64,000 bases of DNA, from NCBI GenBank assembly GCA_028023455.1, contig JAQFVV010000281.1, forward strand, positions 432,001 through 496,000, in the 5' to 3' direction. This stretch comes from Epiperipatus broadwayi. Lineage: Eukaryota; Onychophora; Udeonychophora; Euonychophora; Peripatidae. Positions within the stretch are counted from its first letter, which is position 1, and each line of letters opens with the position of its first letter. Below are positions 10,421 through 22,586 of this stretch, in pieces. The notes beneath the pieces are model-generated. The model ran no database searches. It saw only the letters and a program-made list of their open reading frames with translations, and was not told the DNA's origin. The translations under genes were made by a program, and so were the position numbers.

Positions 10421-10753
10421 CCTCTACAATAATTTCATCTGTAGCAATAGTAGTGACTTTTTTAAAAGTGGTTTTGACTAATAATTTAATTTTGATTTTG
10501 TTGTATTCATATCTTTACACGTGCACCCACACATTTCTATAATATGAAAATACTACAACAGAAATTGAATATGTTAAATGTAATTAAATAATCTCAAGTA
10601 TACTTTTGATGCCTGTGTGCTATAATCATGGTTGTTCTGCTAAGAATCTATGAGATCCAACCATGATATATATGGTTTACTTAATTCGATTTAACATATT
10701 TAATCTCTGCTTCAGTAATTTGATATTATTATTAATAATGACAGAGAACCAAG

Positions 10754-10788
<35 letters not shown>

Positions 10789-10833
10789 TTTTATAATTGT
10801 TCTATTCATGCAAGATCATATATATATTTACAG

Positions 10834-11238
10834 AGTTGCAACCTGATTCTCGTATATATAAAACACTTTTTCAACCTGATCCACCAATAGCGTATAAACC
10901 ATTATGTATTAGACCATTGTATACTTTAAAATTTCTTTATTATGTGTCGGAATTGTTATTTATTAATGCCTTCAATGAAGAAGATAGATTTGGTAAAAGA
11001 TATGTGGAAGTTTATAAATTTTCTACTGCTAGTTTTACATCACCAAGAATATATACGCCATTTTCACATGAACTATTAGGTGAACTATCTATATCAAGTG
11101 ATGAATCTCACAATATTTGTTTTTCATCTGTTCATCCCAACGTTTCAAGAACGACTTGGTTTTGGTCAATAACCATTAAAAGTATTGATGAAAAATACAA
11201 AGCAGAGGAGAAATGGTATCAAGTAGATTTAACACCAG
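10834..11238 (+). CDS. Possible host exon, phase 1-1, function unknown
   Basis: An open block of 405 bp lies between a good acceptor (a T/A-rich tract then cag, ending 10833) and a good donor (g|gtaaat at 11239). Both boundaries fall after the first base of a codon, so the exon is symmetric (phase 1-1), a layout typical of exons for shuffled extracellular modules. The encoded ~135 residues have mixed composition quite unlike the AT-driven chance ORFs around it, including PFSHELLGEL and WFWSITIKSI and ending in EKWYQVDLTPG. I do not recognise the domain; WYQVDL loosely recalls discoidin-like domains, but the rest does not. It could equally be an exon relic or an unknown transposon. Confidence 0.42.
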
Positions 11239-12049
11239 GTAAATTTAATGTGATATATATATTGTTATTTAAAATACACCTAATAGTGTAACCAAAATAA
11301 AAATATAAACTTTAGTTATATATAATTTCACAATATGGAAGTCAATAAATACAAGGAACGTGAAATTATGCTGATATTTTTATTAATTCTGTCATGAATT
11401 AAAATAGTATTCAGTTAAAATGAAGATTGTATTCAAATGCTCTTGTACAATAATTAATTATTTGTATAGATAGTATGTTAGAAGGAAACAATATAGTAAT
11501 TTATATACTAACAAATGTCATTTTTTATTAATTGACATTTACATTAATCTTTGAACCATATGTTTTAAAATAGCTTTTGTTTATATTTTTAAAAATATTC
11601 TTTAAAGTCTTAATTTTAAAATAAAAATTAATCTTAAATATAATATATAAGCTGTTCAAATAAATAAGCAATAAACAAAAATAAATAATTAAAGTAGAAA
11701 ACATTGTTTTAGTTTTTAGATTAAAAAATGTATTTTAACAAAAAAAAACACAATTCTTTACAAAAGTGATATCCTGTAAGATGAGTAATTTTTTGAAAGA
11801 TTTGAATTCTGCCTTTAATTGCAAATAAGCAATAAAATATAATATTGACATACTAAATATTAAACACTTTATGTTTGTCATTAAGAAAATTTTATTTGTC
11901 TTATTTTCTGCTAAAAAAAACAAATTTACTTAAATACAAGCAGATGATTACAGACTTATTGAAAAACGAATATTTAAATTACTTTTATGAAAATAATACA
12001 AATAAATGAATGGATTTTTCTGAAGGTTTGTGATGATGGTGGTCTAGCT
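11239..12049. other. AT-rich non-coding stretch
   Basis: Very AT-rich, with no coding block or repeat boundary recognised. If 10834-11238 is an exon, this would be intron sequence. Confidence 0.45.
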
Positions 12050-12288
12050 GTATTTTTATATTGGACTATTTCCATCATCTAATATGTGTGTTGAATGTCT
12101 TTAGAAAAGTTTAATTTTATTAAAATATTCCAAATGCATTCAACTGTTAGTAGTATCACAGCAAACAGGTTAGCATATGTACCAACTGTTAGTAATATCA
12201 CAGCATACACCTGTGAGTAATATCACAGCAAACAGGTTAGTATATGCACTAACTATTAGTAACAACACAGCAAACAGATTAGTATATG

Positions 12289-12333
12289 CACAACATTTTG
12301 AGAGGTATTTTTCTCCCCTCTTCTTCAGGTGTT
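12289..12333 (-). ncRNA. Degenerate hammerhead-like motif, left arm of PLE-4
   Basis: On the minus strand CTGAAGA is preceded by CAC and followed by a gagg...cctc stem II. Instead of GAAAC the 3' box reads CAAAAT, followed by GTT and GTG, which pairs with the CAC. The layout is that of the PLE hammerheads, but the catalytic GAAA box is damaged. The matching place in the right arm (about 13725-13748) has lost the CTGA box by deletion. Confidence 0.35.
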
Positions 12334-12349
12334 GCTGGCCTGACCAATG

Positions 12350-12439
12350 AGAGTACTAGCATGGGAATCAAACCTGGGTCCTTAGATTCTTGATTATTGA
12401 ATTTTAAGACAATGAGCTAACCAACTGAGCCATCCTGCC
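12350..12439 (-). tRNA. tRNA-like (pol III A/B box) module, left arm of PLE-4
   Basis: On the minus strand it begins ggcaggaTGGCTCAGTTGG, containing a consensus-type A box, and about 47 bp later has GGTTTGATTCC, a B box. A D-stem GCT/AGC is possible. The anticodon region is poorly formed and acceptor pairing is weak, so this is probably a tRNA-derived promoter or a decayed tRNA/SINE head rather than a working tRNA. The insert between boxes is long, as in tRNAs with a long variable arm. Confidence 0.4.
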
Positions 12440-12599
12440 AAAGGCAACAGTATGTAGTAATTTTATATACTTATCTATGAGGTTTCTCCTGATTTCTCCA
12501 CTTTTTCCTCAGGGCAACATTGATTAGTGGTTTTTATACATTATGTATAGTTACGTTACATTGACTTATGGGATTTTTTGCCATTGTCATGTGAGCAGC

Positions 12600-13014
12600 T
12601 TCTTTAAATTTTCTTCTTTGTAACCTTTTGTTCTTTATCCAATATTTTTGTATTTTCCCAATCGAACATATGTTCATTGGTACATACATGGTCTGCTACC
12701 TTAGACACATGTTTTCTCTCTTCTAATCATCAGTTTATGTTCTTGCAAGTGCTTTTGAATGGGACGGCTGGTCTCACTGATATATGTTTTTCCACATTCA
12801 CATTGTATTTCATAGATGCAGTTTTTTTTTCAGCATTTCAAGTTAAGGTTTTGTAGGTGTTAGAATTTCTCATAGTGTGGTATGGCTCTGGAAAGCTGTT
12901 CTGATGTTATACTCATTGCAGATTTCCCTTAATTTGTCTGCTATTTTTGGAATGGATTGATGCACTACAGTACCAATAATTGTCTTTGCTCTTGGTGGTT
13001 CTTTTTGTCGTCTA
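12600..13014 (-). pseudogene. PLE-4 left-arm GIY-YIG endonuclease remnant
   Basis: Conceptual reading on the minus strand gives the same segments as the right arm, including a CIYEI(Q/P)CECGKTYI core, a histidine-containing helix and a VADHVCTNEH segment, but with interruptions. The 68-codon open stretch at 12870-13076 is the part upstream of the core (TIIGTVVHQSIPKIADKLREIC), which corresponds to the PLE connector between RT and endonuclease. Confidence 0.6.
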
Positions 13015-13041
13015 TTTAATGTTTTCTTTATAGCAGCTGAG

Positions 13042-13562
13042 TAGACAACAAAAAGAAACACCAAGAGCAAAGACAATTATTGGTACTGTAGTGCACCCAT
13101 ACATTCCAAAAATAGCAGACACATTAAGGAAAGTCTGCAATGAGTATAACATCAGAACAGCTTTCCAGAGCCATACCACACTATGAGGAATTCTAACATC
13201 TACAAAACCTAAACTTGAAATGCTGAAATGAAAAAACTGCATCTATGAAATACCATGTGAATGTGGAAGAACATATATTGGTGAGACCAGCCATCCCATT
13301 TGAAAGTGCTTGCAAGACAATAAACTGATGATTAGACAAGAGAAAACAGATGTGTTTAAGGTAGCAGACCATGTATGCACCAATGAACATACGTTTGATT
13401 GGGAAAATACATAAATATTGGATAAAAAACAAAAGGTTACAAAGAAGAAAATTTAAAGAAACTGCTCACATGACAATGGCAAAAAATCCCATAAGCCAAC
13501 CTAGCGTAACTATACATAATGTATGGAAAACACTAATTAATGTTGCTCTGAGGAAAAAGTGA
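13042..13562 (+). pseudogene. PLE-4 right-arm connector and GIY-YIG endonuclease remnant
   Basis: Begins with the connector (TKRTKTIIGTV-like, PKIADTLRKVCNEYNI) and continues with CIYEIPCECGRTYIGETSHPI, a clear GIY-YIG core with two cysteines, at about 13230-13300. A stop follows within the core helix, and the rest (LMIRQEKT, VADHVCTNEHTFDWENT) is split between frames. The final open piece is 13371-13562. No RT is present, so the copy cannot move by itself. Confidence 0.68.
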
Positions 13563-13620
13563 AGAAATCAGAAGGAACCTCATAGAGAAGTATATGAAAT
13601 TACTAAATATTGTTGTCTTT

Positions 13621-13712
13621 GGCAGGATGGCTCAGTTGGTTAGCACGTTGTCTTAAAATTCAATAATCAAGAATCTAAAGACCTAGGTTTGAATCCCATG
13701 CTAGTACTGTCA
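13621..13712 (+). tRNA. tRNA-like (pol III A/B box) module, right arm of PLE-4
   Basis: ggcaggaTGGCTCAGTTGG at 13621-13639 contains an A-box match, and GGTTTGAATCC at 13686-13696 a B-box match, spaced as in a tRNA with a long variable arm. The copy in the left arm shares about 90% of the bases, so the module was in the PLE before the inverted duplication or is carried by the family. Acceptor and anticodon arms do not fold convincingly. Confidence 0.42.
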
Positions 13713-13950
13713 TTGGTCAGGTCAGCAACATCTCTCAAAGTGTTGTGCATATACTTACCTGTTTGCTGTAATATTACTAACAGTTGTTTGCTGTGATATT
13801 ACTAACAATTGGTACACATACTAACCTGTTTGCAGTGATATTACTAACAGTTGAATGCATGTGAAATATTTAAATAAAATTAAACTTTTCTAAATACATT
13901 CAACACACATATTAGATGATGGAAATAGTTTAATATAAAAATACAAATGA

Positions 13951-14534
13951 ATGGATAAATTGTGTAAAAATGCATTTTTGCATTTCAAAAAAACTGAAAT
14001 CATACGAATTGACTTTTCAGTAATAAATATCAACAAATCATTTTCTGTTCTAGTCATCACCTTTAAATAAGCACAAAATAAGTGAAAAACGATAACAGAA
14101 TGCCAGGACTGAATCACTTTGAACCTGATTTTAACATTATTCTCAGAATAATCAGCCATAAGATTGATCAATTAATTATTATTATCATCAACTTTTTTTA
14201 ATATTAAATAAGATTTTATATGGAATAAAGAATTATATAAAAATAAATATGTAATTTTAAATGTAATTGAAAAAATCAATGTTGTATGAAGTTAAAGAAC
14301 TCTACACATATAATAATAGAATTATTCCCATTCGATATTGATTACTACAAATTATGCTAAAATGATTATTTGCTCATCTATGATTAACAGGGATCATGCA
14401 CAATATATTGTGACTATAACTTAAAATTTAATCCTTTTTGATTAGTTGTATAGATATGGATCAAATTGAAGCATTAAACATATATGTTAACACAAACCTA
14501 GTAATATTTACTTATCATTATCCATCCCACATAT
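13951..14534. other. AT-rich non-coding stretch
   Basis: No gene recognised. The 93-codon minus-strand ORF at 13890-14171 overlaps the end of the PLE-4 right arm and has no recognisable domain. Confidence 0.45.
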
Positions 14535-14550
14535 ATTATTATTGTTGTTG

Positions 14551-14641
<91 letters not shown>
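14535..14641. repeat. (TTA)n microsatellite, opposite orientation to the others
   Basis: TTA repeats with four TTG variants near the start, then about 30 pure TTA units. It is inverted relative to the much longer (TAA)n tract 360 bp to its right. I could not link it to a LINE end. Confidence 0.9.
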
Positions 14642-14642
<1 letters not shown>

Positions 14643-15001
14643 TTTATTCTATTAGTTAGGTATTTAAATTAGTCTTGTCAAAAAAACTAGATCAAAATCT
14701 ATTTTACTCTTATATATACATAAAATACTTGATGTGATATTAGAAATTGATGAAACAATGCTTAAATAATCATTGATTTACTTACAACAACAAGAAAAAA
14801 ATCAAATTAACTTTTTGTATATTTACACATTCTGTTATAATTAAATACATAAAAAGAAATTATTTAAAATGGATCTGAAAAATTAAAAACATTTACTTAA
14901 AATTTTATTTATCCTCTCCTTCCTGACTCTAAAACAAATCTTATACAATTTAAAATGAATAATTTTTCCAATTTTTTTTACAACATAAAGAAAATTTACC
15001 C
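14642..15001. other. Unique AT-rich spacer between inverted microsatellites
   Basis: No gene or repeat recognised. It separates (TTA)n on the left from (TAA)n on the right, so the two tracts are complementary and face each other. Confidence 0.5.
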
Positions 15002-15677
<676 letters not shown>

Positions 15678-15836
15678 TCAATTCAATTCAATTCAATTCA
15701 ATTCATTTATTTAAGTGCTAAACAACAGCATAAAGCCAATTACAGCTTGCACATACAATAAAAGTGAAAATAAAACATATAACATAAAATGAAAATATAA
15801 ATGTATACATAATAAAGTAAAATTTAAAAGACAAAA

Positions 15837-16766
15837 TCAAACTTCACATTTCAGTTTAACAAGTTTACAAAATTTCTTATAATCAATGTCACACAGATTA
15901 AGGTTACTCCCAATTTGATTATATAAAGAGGGTAACCTAAATAAAGGAGAAAATTTAAGAATATTAGAACGGCATGTTTGAATCTGATATACACAAGTAG
16001 ACCTAGTATCATAACTCAAAGACCTAACTGAGATAGTTGAAACTATATCTGATAAAATAACCTGTTTATTAACAATTTTATAAAAATATTTCAAATCCCT
16101 ATACTTTCGTCTAGATGAAAGATTAATCATTTTACCCTCCCAAGAAACATATTTGAAAAACTTCTTTGAAATAGACTGCAACAAGTTACATCCTTGCAAA
16201 GAACTAGGGTTCCAAATTATTGAACCATATTCAATAATAGGAAGAACCAATGAAAAAAACAATTTCCGTTTAGTATCATTACTGAACTGATAACCATGTC
16301 TAAGAATGGCACCCATAACCTTAAAAGCTTTACCAACAATCATTTCAAAATGAGGAATAAAAGATCCATTACAAGAAAACATAATTCCAAGATCTTTTTG
16401 GCATTTAACTGAAATAATTTTATGAGAATTGATATAATAATAAAACTGTAAAACTTCAGATTTTTTGGAATAAGACATAAAGGAACATTTATCAAAATTA
16501 ACTGTCATATTATTTGACTGACACCAAGCACTAAAGTTATCAATATCCTTCTGAAGGAGAACACAATCGTTCACTGATACAATTCTTCTAAAAATCTTAC
16601 AGTCATCAGCATAGCTTAACAGAAAAGAATATCTCAAGCAATCATTAAGATCATTAATGTAAACATTAAACAGCATGGGTGCTAAAATACTACCCTGTGG
16701 AACACCTAAATTGCATTCAAAATTAAATGAAACTTTATTATTGAATTTAATATATGCTGTACGACT
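15837..16766 (-). pseudogene. Element 1 ORF2, C-terminal part with RT catalytic site
   Basis: Continues ORF2 in another frame after the frameshift near 16765. It contains GVPQGSILAPMLFNVYINDL (RT block B region), LSYADDCKIF with the catalytic ADD, a QKDLGIMFSCNGSF segment and the C-terminal LPIIEYGSIIWNPSS block typical of CR1/Jockey-group LINEs. The frame is open from about 16766 to the stop at 15837. Together with the upstream frame it would give about 915 codons, the usual size for this group. The polymerase itself is intact. Confidence 0.82.
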
Positions 16767-18591
16767 ACATCCGATCTATAGATGATTGAAACCAATATAC
16801 AAGTTTATTAGAGAAACCTATTTTATGTAATTTATGAAGTAAAACACTGTGATCAACTTTATCAAAGGCTTTTGACAAATCAAAATAAATAACATCTAGT
16901 CTTTGACGATCTTCAATAGCATGAGCTATATGATCATAAATTGTCAGTAGATTACTATCAATTGATCTATTAGGACTAAAACCATGTTGAGAAGAAGAAA
17001 TTATCTTACCCACATCTGAAATAATTTTATTATAAATACATCTCTCAAAAATTCTTGCAATGGTATGCAAAACAGAAATTGGTCTATAATTAGAAACACA
17101 ATCTCGATCACCATTTTTGAAGATTGGAACCATTTTAGCACATTTCAAAACACTAGGAAAAGTACTGGAATTAAGAGACAGATTAAAAACAAAGGCAAGA
17201 GGTACTGCAATAAATTCGGCTAGCCCCTTATAAATAAAAGAAGGAATATTATCACATCCTAAACTAGAGTGAGTCTTAAGCCTCCTAATAGCTACAATAA
17301 CATCTTCCCTAGAGATATGATCAATTGTACATTTAGCACTAGACAAATTGCCAGGAAATGTAATTTTAGAATCAATTCCATGTTGTGAAAAGTATAACTC
17401 TGCAAAATGTTTAGAAAAATCATCTGCATTTAATGCAGAACCGTGAGTCATTTGAACCTTTTTCTTACCCAAGCCTGAATTATTAACAAAATTCCAGAAT
17501 TCTCTAGGATTAGAAGAAATATTAATTTCAATTTGTTTTATATACTCTTGTAAATCTCGTTTATAGATATATTTAGCCAATCTTCTAAAATTGATAAAAT
17601 TATTATAATAAATTATATTCTGTGTCTTAAAATAGAGTCTATGATGGTAAGATTTCCTTTTAATAATCTTAATAAGAGTATATGAAAACCACAGAGGATA
17701 ACCTTTGTTAAACGATAATTTATTAGGAATATATACATCAATAAAACCATTAAAAATTTTCAAAAAATAATCCAAGCAAAAATTCACATCATTAATTGAG
17801 TACATATTATTCCAATCAACTTCAGAAAATTTTCTACAAAGATCAACATAATTACCCCTCCCATAATCCCTTTTCACAACATTAAAACAAGTAATTTTAG
17901 AATAACACATCTTAATATAAAATTCGATAGGTGGATGATGAACATCAATTGGAAAAGAAACAGAGACAAAGTGAAAATTACTAACTATTGGTACATTACA
18001 AAGAACACAATCTAAAGTACGCTGAAAACTATTAACAACAGGGTTATATTGTTGAAGCCCAAAAAATTTGCAAAATCTAAGCATTCTTAAAGCTTTCTGA
18101 GATAATAAAGAATAATGCGTAATAATCTTACCCTTAAATAAATCAGGCATATTCAAATCACCAACAATGATAATATTATTATATCTAATCAAAAAATCTT
18201 CAAGTGCTGTCAAGAAGTAATCAAGCTCTAAAAGTGAGATATTAGGTTTAAAATAAATATTTCCCAATATACATTTAAAATTATGATCCATGTAAACTTC
18301 ACACCATGTAGATTCACATACAGAAGAAGTAAAACATAGATCTTTATATAAAACATTTTTGTTGATAGCAATAAGAGTACCACCTCCTCTAGCTGCATAT
18401 TCTAAAGATCTATCCGTACGTAAAATATTATACCTATTATCAAGGAAAGAACAATCAGAAAATTGTTGATTTAACCAAGTCTCTGTAAAAAATATCAAAT
18501 CAAAATGCTCTGTTTCGAAGAATTGTTTAATTTCCACACACTTAGTTCTCATCCCTCTAACATTCATATAAAAGCAAGACAGCCCTACCAT
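16765..18591 (-). pseudogene. Element 1 ORF2, APE endonuclease and N-terminal RT
   Basis: 608 codons from an ATG at 18591. The endonuclease domain (residues about 4-230) shows FYMNVRGMRTK, FFTETWL and VGDLNMPD, matching the Asn, Glu and Asp-x-Asn active-site motifs of APE nucleases that nick target DNA. The RT starts around residue 440: MVPIFKNGDR, NYRPISVL, SQHGFSPNRS and YFDLSKAFDKVDH (block A with the catalytic Asp). The frame stops with TAG at 16765-16767; the homologous continuation lies one frame over, so a single small indel separates the halves. Confidence 0.82.
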
Positions 18592-18744
18592 ATTAAATTA
18601 AAAATAAATCAAAACAAATAAATAAATGAAATCAAGTAAAGAAAAATGTAAGTAAGTATAGTGAATAAAGAAAATAAGAAATAAAAGAAAATAAAGAAAA
18701 TAAGAAATCAAAGAAAACAAAAAAAAATAAATAAATAAATACCA

Positions 18745-20754
18745 CTAAAGTTTTAAAGAATTAGCCAAAGTTCCATAAAAAAAACGAATGGAAGCACCAC
18801 GAGGCCATAAATTGGAAGAGATTAAATCACTATGTTTATGAGCAGGAGCAGATATATAAAAGCAAGAAGATTTCAAGTTATACATATTAATTTCATGACA
18901 TATGATCCTAGTTCTTAAATGTTTTTCAAGAAAGACCTTAATATTATATGAATTAAGACTCACTGGCATATTAGAAACAAAATATTTATTAAATTTTGTA
19001 TTAATATTATTAATAATATTATTATGAATTTTAGAAATACCAAACCCCCTTTCCACAGGTAGTCTACCTTTTTTACCAGAAGTTGAAAAAGAGCATCCCA
19101 AACCATTTCCCACATTAACCTCATTATCAATATAATTGTTATATTTAGAGAAATGCGAATAATTTGCTCTATGAGTAAAAAAACCTCTATCAGCATTCGC
19201 TAGACAATTTTTTCTTCTGAAATTTGATTTAGAAAAGTCACCAGAAAAATTACTACTATACTTTTTTGGAACAGAATGTGAATATCCATCCTTCAATATA
19301 TACTTTTTATCAGGAAAATTATCATAATATCCCAGCGATGAATTATTAACAGAAAAGCCAGAAAACTTGTTAAATTTTTCATCATCATTAAGTCTAGAAA
19401 ATTGTTTTTGATATTTATCACGAAGAGCTCTATAAATTTTAGTTTTATAAACTTTTCCTTTATTGTATCTTGTACTATTATCAATTCCACATCCAATATA
19501 TTCATCACGTGAATGAAAATCCTGATCTAATATCTTATTATTACCTTTATAATCAACATTATAAATGCTATTGTTTTTATTTTTATCTTTTTTCCCAAAA
19601 CTGTTTTTACCTTTATCTCTAATAAAGAATGAGGACTTGGGCAACTTTTCTAAGGTATTATTACCCTTAAAAGATGAATTAACATCACCAGTACAATCAA
19701 CCTCAGCAATATCCCCAAAAACTTGTGTTTCCAATAAATCACATTGTATACCTACATCACCAGAAATAACACCATCACCAATAGCTTTAGATTCCTTCAC
19801 ACCAAATTTTGCCATATTCATAATCATACTATAAACTTCCTGAAGAGACATAGATTTTAATAATTCAAAAGTAAAACCAGCCAAGTCTACTTTTCTACTT
19901 TCCTTATCTTGAAGCAAATTAACTATATCCACATTAGAACTAGAATTTAAACTCCTATCAATACCTAAATTATTATCACTTTTATCTTTAACACTATCTC
20001 TATTATAATTATCCCTTTCAGAAATATTTTCAATATGTATATCTGATTCCACATCTATAAGATCATTAATATTAACTATATCCACATTAGAACTAGAATT
20101 TAAATTCCTATCAATACCTAAATTATTATCACTATTATCTTCAACACTATCTCCATTATATCTCTCTCTTTCAGAAATATTTTCAATATGTATATCAGAT
20201 TCCACATCTATAAGATCATTATTATCTGTTGACCTAACATTTCCAATATTCCTCATTTTATCCACAGACAATTGATTACATTCCATACAATGGAAAAAAC
20301 CCAAACCAACAGAATCAAAAATTTTTGCATCAGACCTGGACAAATTCAAACAAGATATATGAAAATACCCTTGACAAGAACCAGAGCACTTAATTCCATT
20401 ATCTGCATCTGACAATTCTACATTACAATAAGTACATTTAACCCCAACTACATTTAAACCCAAACCATATGTAGAAGAATCCATTACTAAAACATCAGGA
20501 TCATTACCAATACTAATATCAGCAAATGGTGTAGTAAGATTATCTGAATTATCTATTTTGTGCTCAGTATTATAATAATGATTACAAAATTCACATATGA
20601 ATTCCGGATCATTATCATTAAAGATTTTAAAATCACTTAATTTATAACAATCCAAATGATACTTTAGCCCACAAAAACCAGCGCACTTTAAATATTTTTG
20701 TCTGCCATAAATATTACATAAGCAGAGAGGACATCTGACAGCAAAAGGTGCCAT
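18745..20754 (-). CDS. Element 1 ORF1: nucleic-acid-binding protein with two PHD-type fingers
   Basis: 669 codons, intact from an ATG at 20754. PHD-like finger 1 uses C8, C11, C24, C28, H33, C36, C54 and C57; finger 2 uses C107, C110, C123, C127, H132, C135, C156 and C159. Between the fingers and the basic second half, residues 179-229 are repeated in tandem at 230-280. The remainder is Asn/Lys/Ser-rich and ends in a compact segment (about 600-665; CFYISAPAHKHSDL) that is also recognisable in element E, so it is conserved in the family. CR1-type ORF1 proteins bind element RNA and help assemble the RNP; PHD fingers elsewhere bind histone tails, but the role here is unknown. Confidence 0.85.
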   Translation of the reverse strand: MAPFAVRCPLCLCNIYGRQKYLKCAGFCGLKYHLDCYKLSDFKIFNDNDPEFICEFCNHYYNTEHKIDNSDNLTTPFADISIGNDPDVLVMDSSTYGLGLNVVGVKCTYCNVELSDADNGIKCSGSCQGYFHISCLNLSRSDAKIFDSVGLGFFHCMECNQLSVDKMRNIGNVRSTDNNDLIDVESDIHIENISERERYNGDSVEDNSDNNLGIDRNLNSSSNVDIVNINDLIDVESDIHIENISERDNYNRDSVKDKSDNNLGIDRSLNSSSNVDIVNLLQDKESRKVDLAGFTFELLKSMSLQEVYSMIMNMAKFGVKESKAIGDGVISGDVGIQCDLLETQVFGDIAEVDCTGDVNSSFKGNNTLEKLPKSSFFIRDKGKNSFGKKDKNKNNSIYNVDYKGNNKILDQDFHSRDEYIGCGIDNSTRYNKGKVYKTKIYRALRDKYQKQFSRLNDDEKFNKFSGFSVNNSSLGYYDNFPDKKYILKDGYSHSVPKKYSSNFSGDFSKSNFRRKNCLANADRGFFTHRANYSHFSKYNNYIDNEVNVGNGLGCSFSTSGKKGRLPVERGFGISKIHNNIINNINTKFNKYFVSNMPVSLNSYNIKVFLEKHLRTRIICHEINMYNLKSSCFYISAPAHKHSDLISSNLWPRGASIRFFYGTLANSLKL

Positions 20755-22373
<1,619 letters not shown>

Positions 22374-22586
22374 TTTTCAATTCAATTTCAATTTATTCAA
22401 TTCAATTTATTCTTTCTATGAAATAAAACAAAGTACATCACAAATATTTAAAAACTCCAAACAAGAAAAATCTTGTGTGTGGAATTTACATGTAAAAATA
22501 AATTAAATAAAAATACAATCAAAAACTCAAAAGAACAGTTTAGGAAATAAATAAAATTAATTAAATAAATAAAATAAATGCCAAAA

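Larger units (their letters stand above)
12050..13950. mobile_element. PLE-4: palindrome of two PLE 3' halves with tRNA-like modules
   Basis: The left arm (about 12050-13014) and right arm (13042 to about 13950) are reverse complements around a 27-bp spacer (13015-13041). Arms are diverged by substitutions and small indels. Reading outward, each encodes a GIY-YIG endonuclease remnant, then a tRNA-like module, then a hammerhead-like remnant, then short degenerate repeats of a ~50-bp unit containing aatatcacagcaaacag or its complement. The family differs from PLE-1/2 and PLE-3. Both palindromes share the same architecture: RT missing, endonuclease ends pointing outward. Confidence 0.8.
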
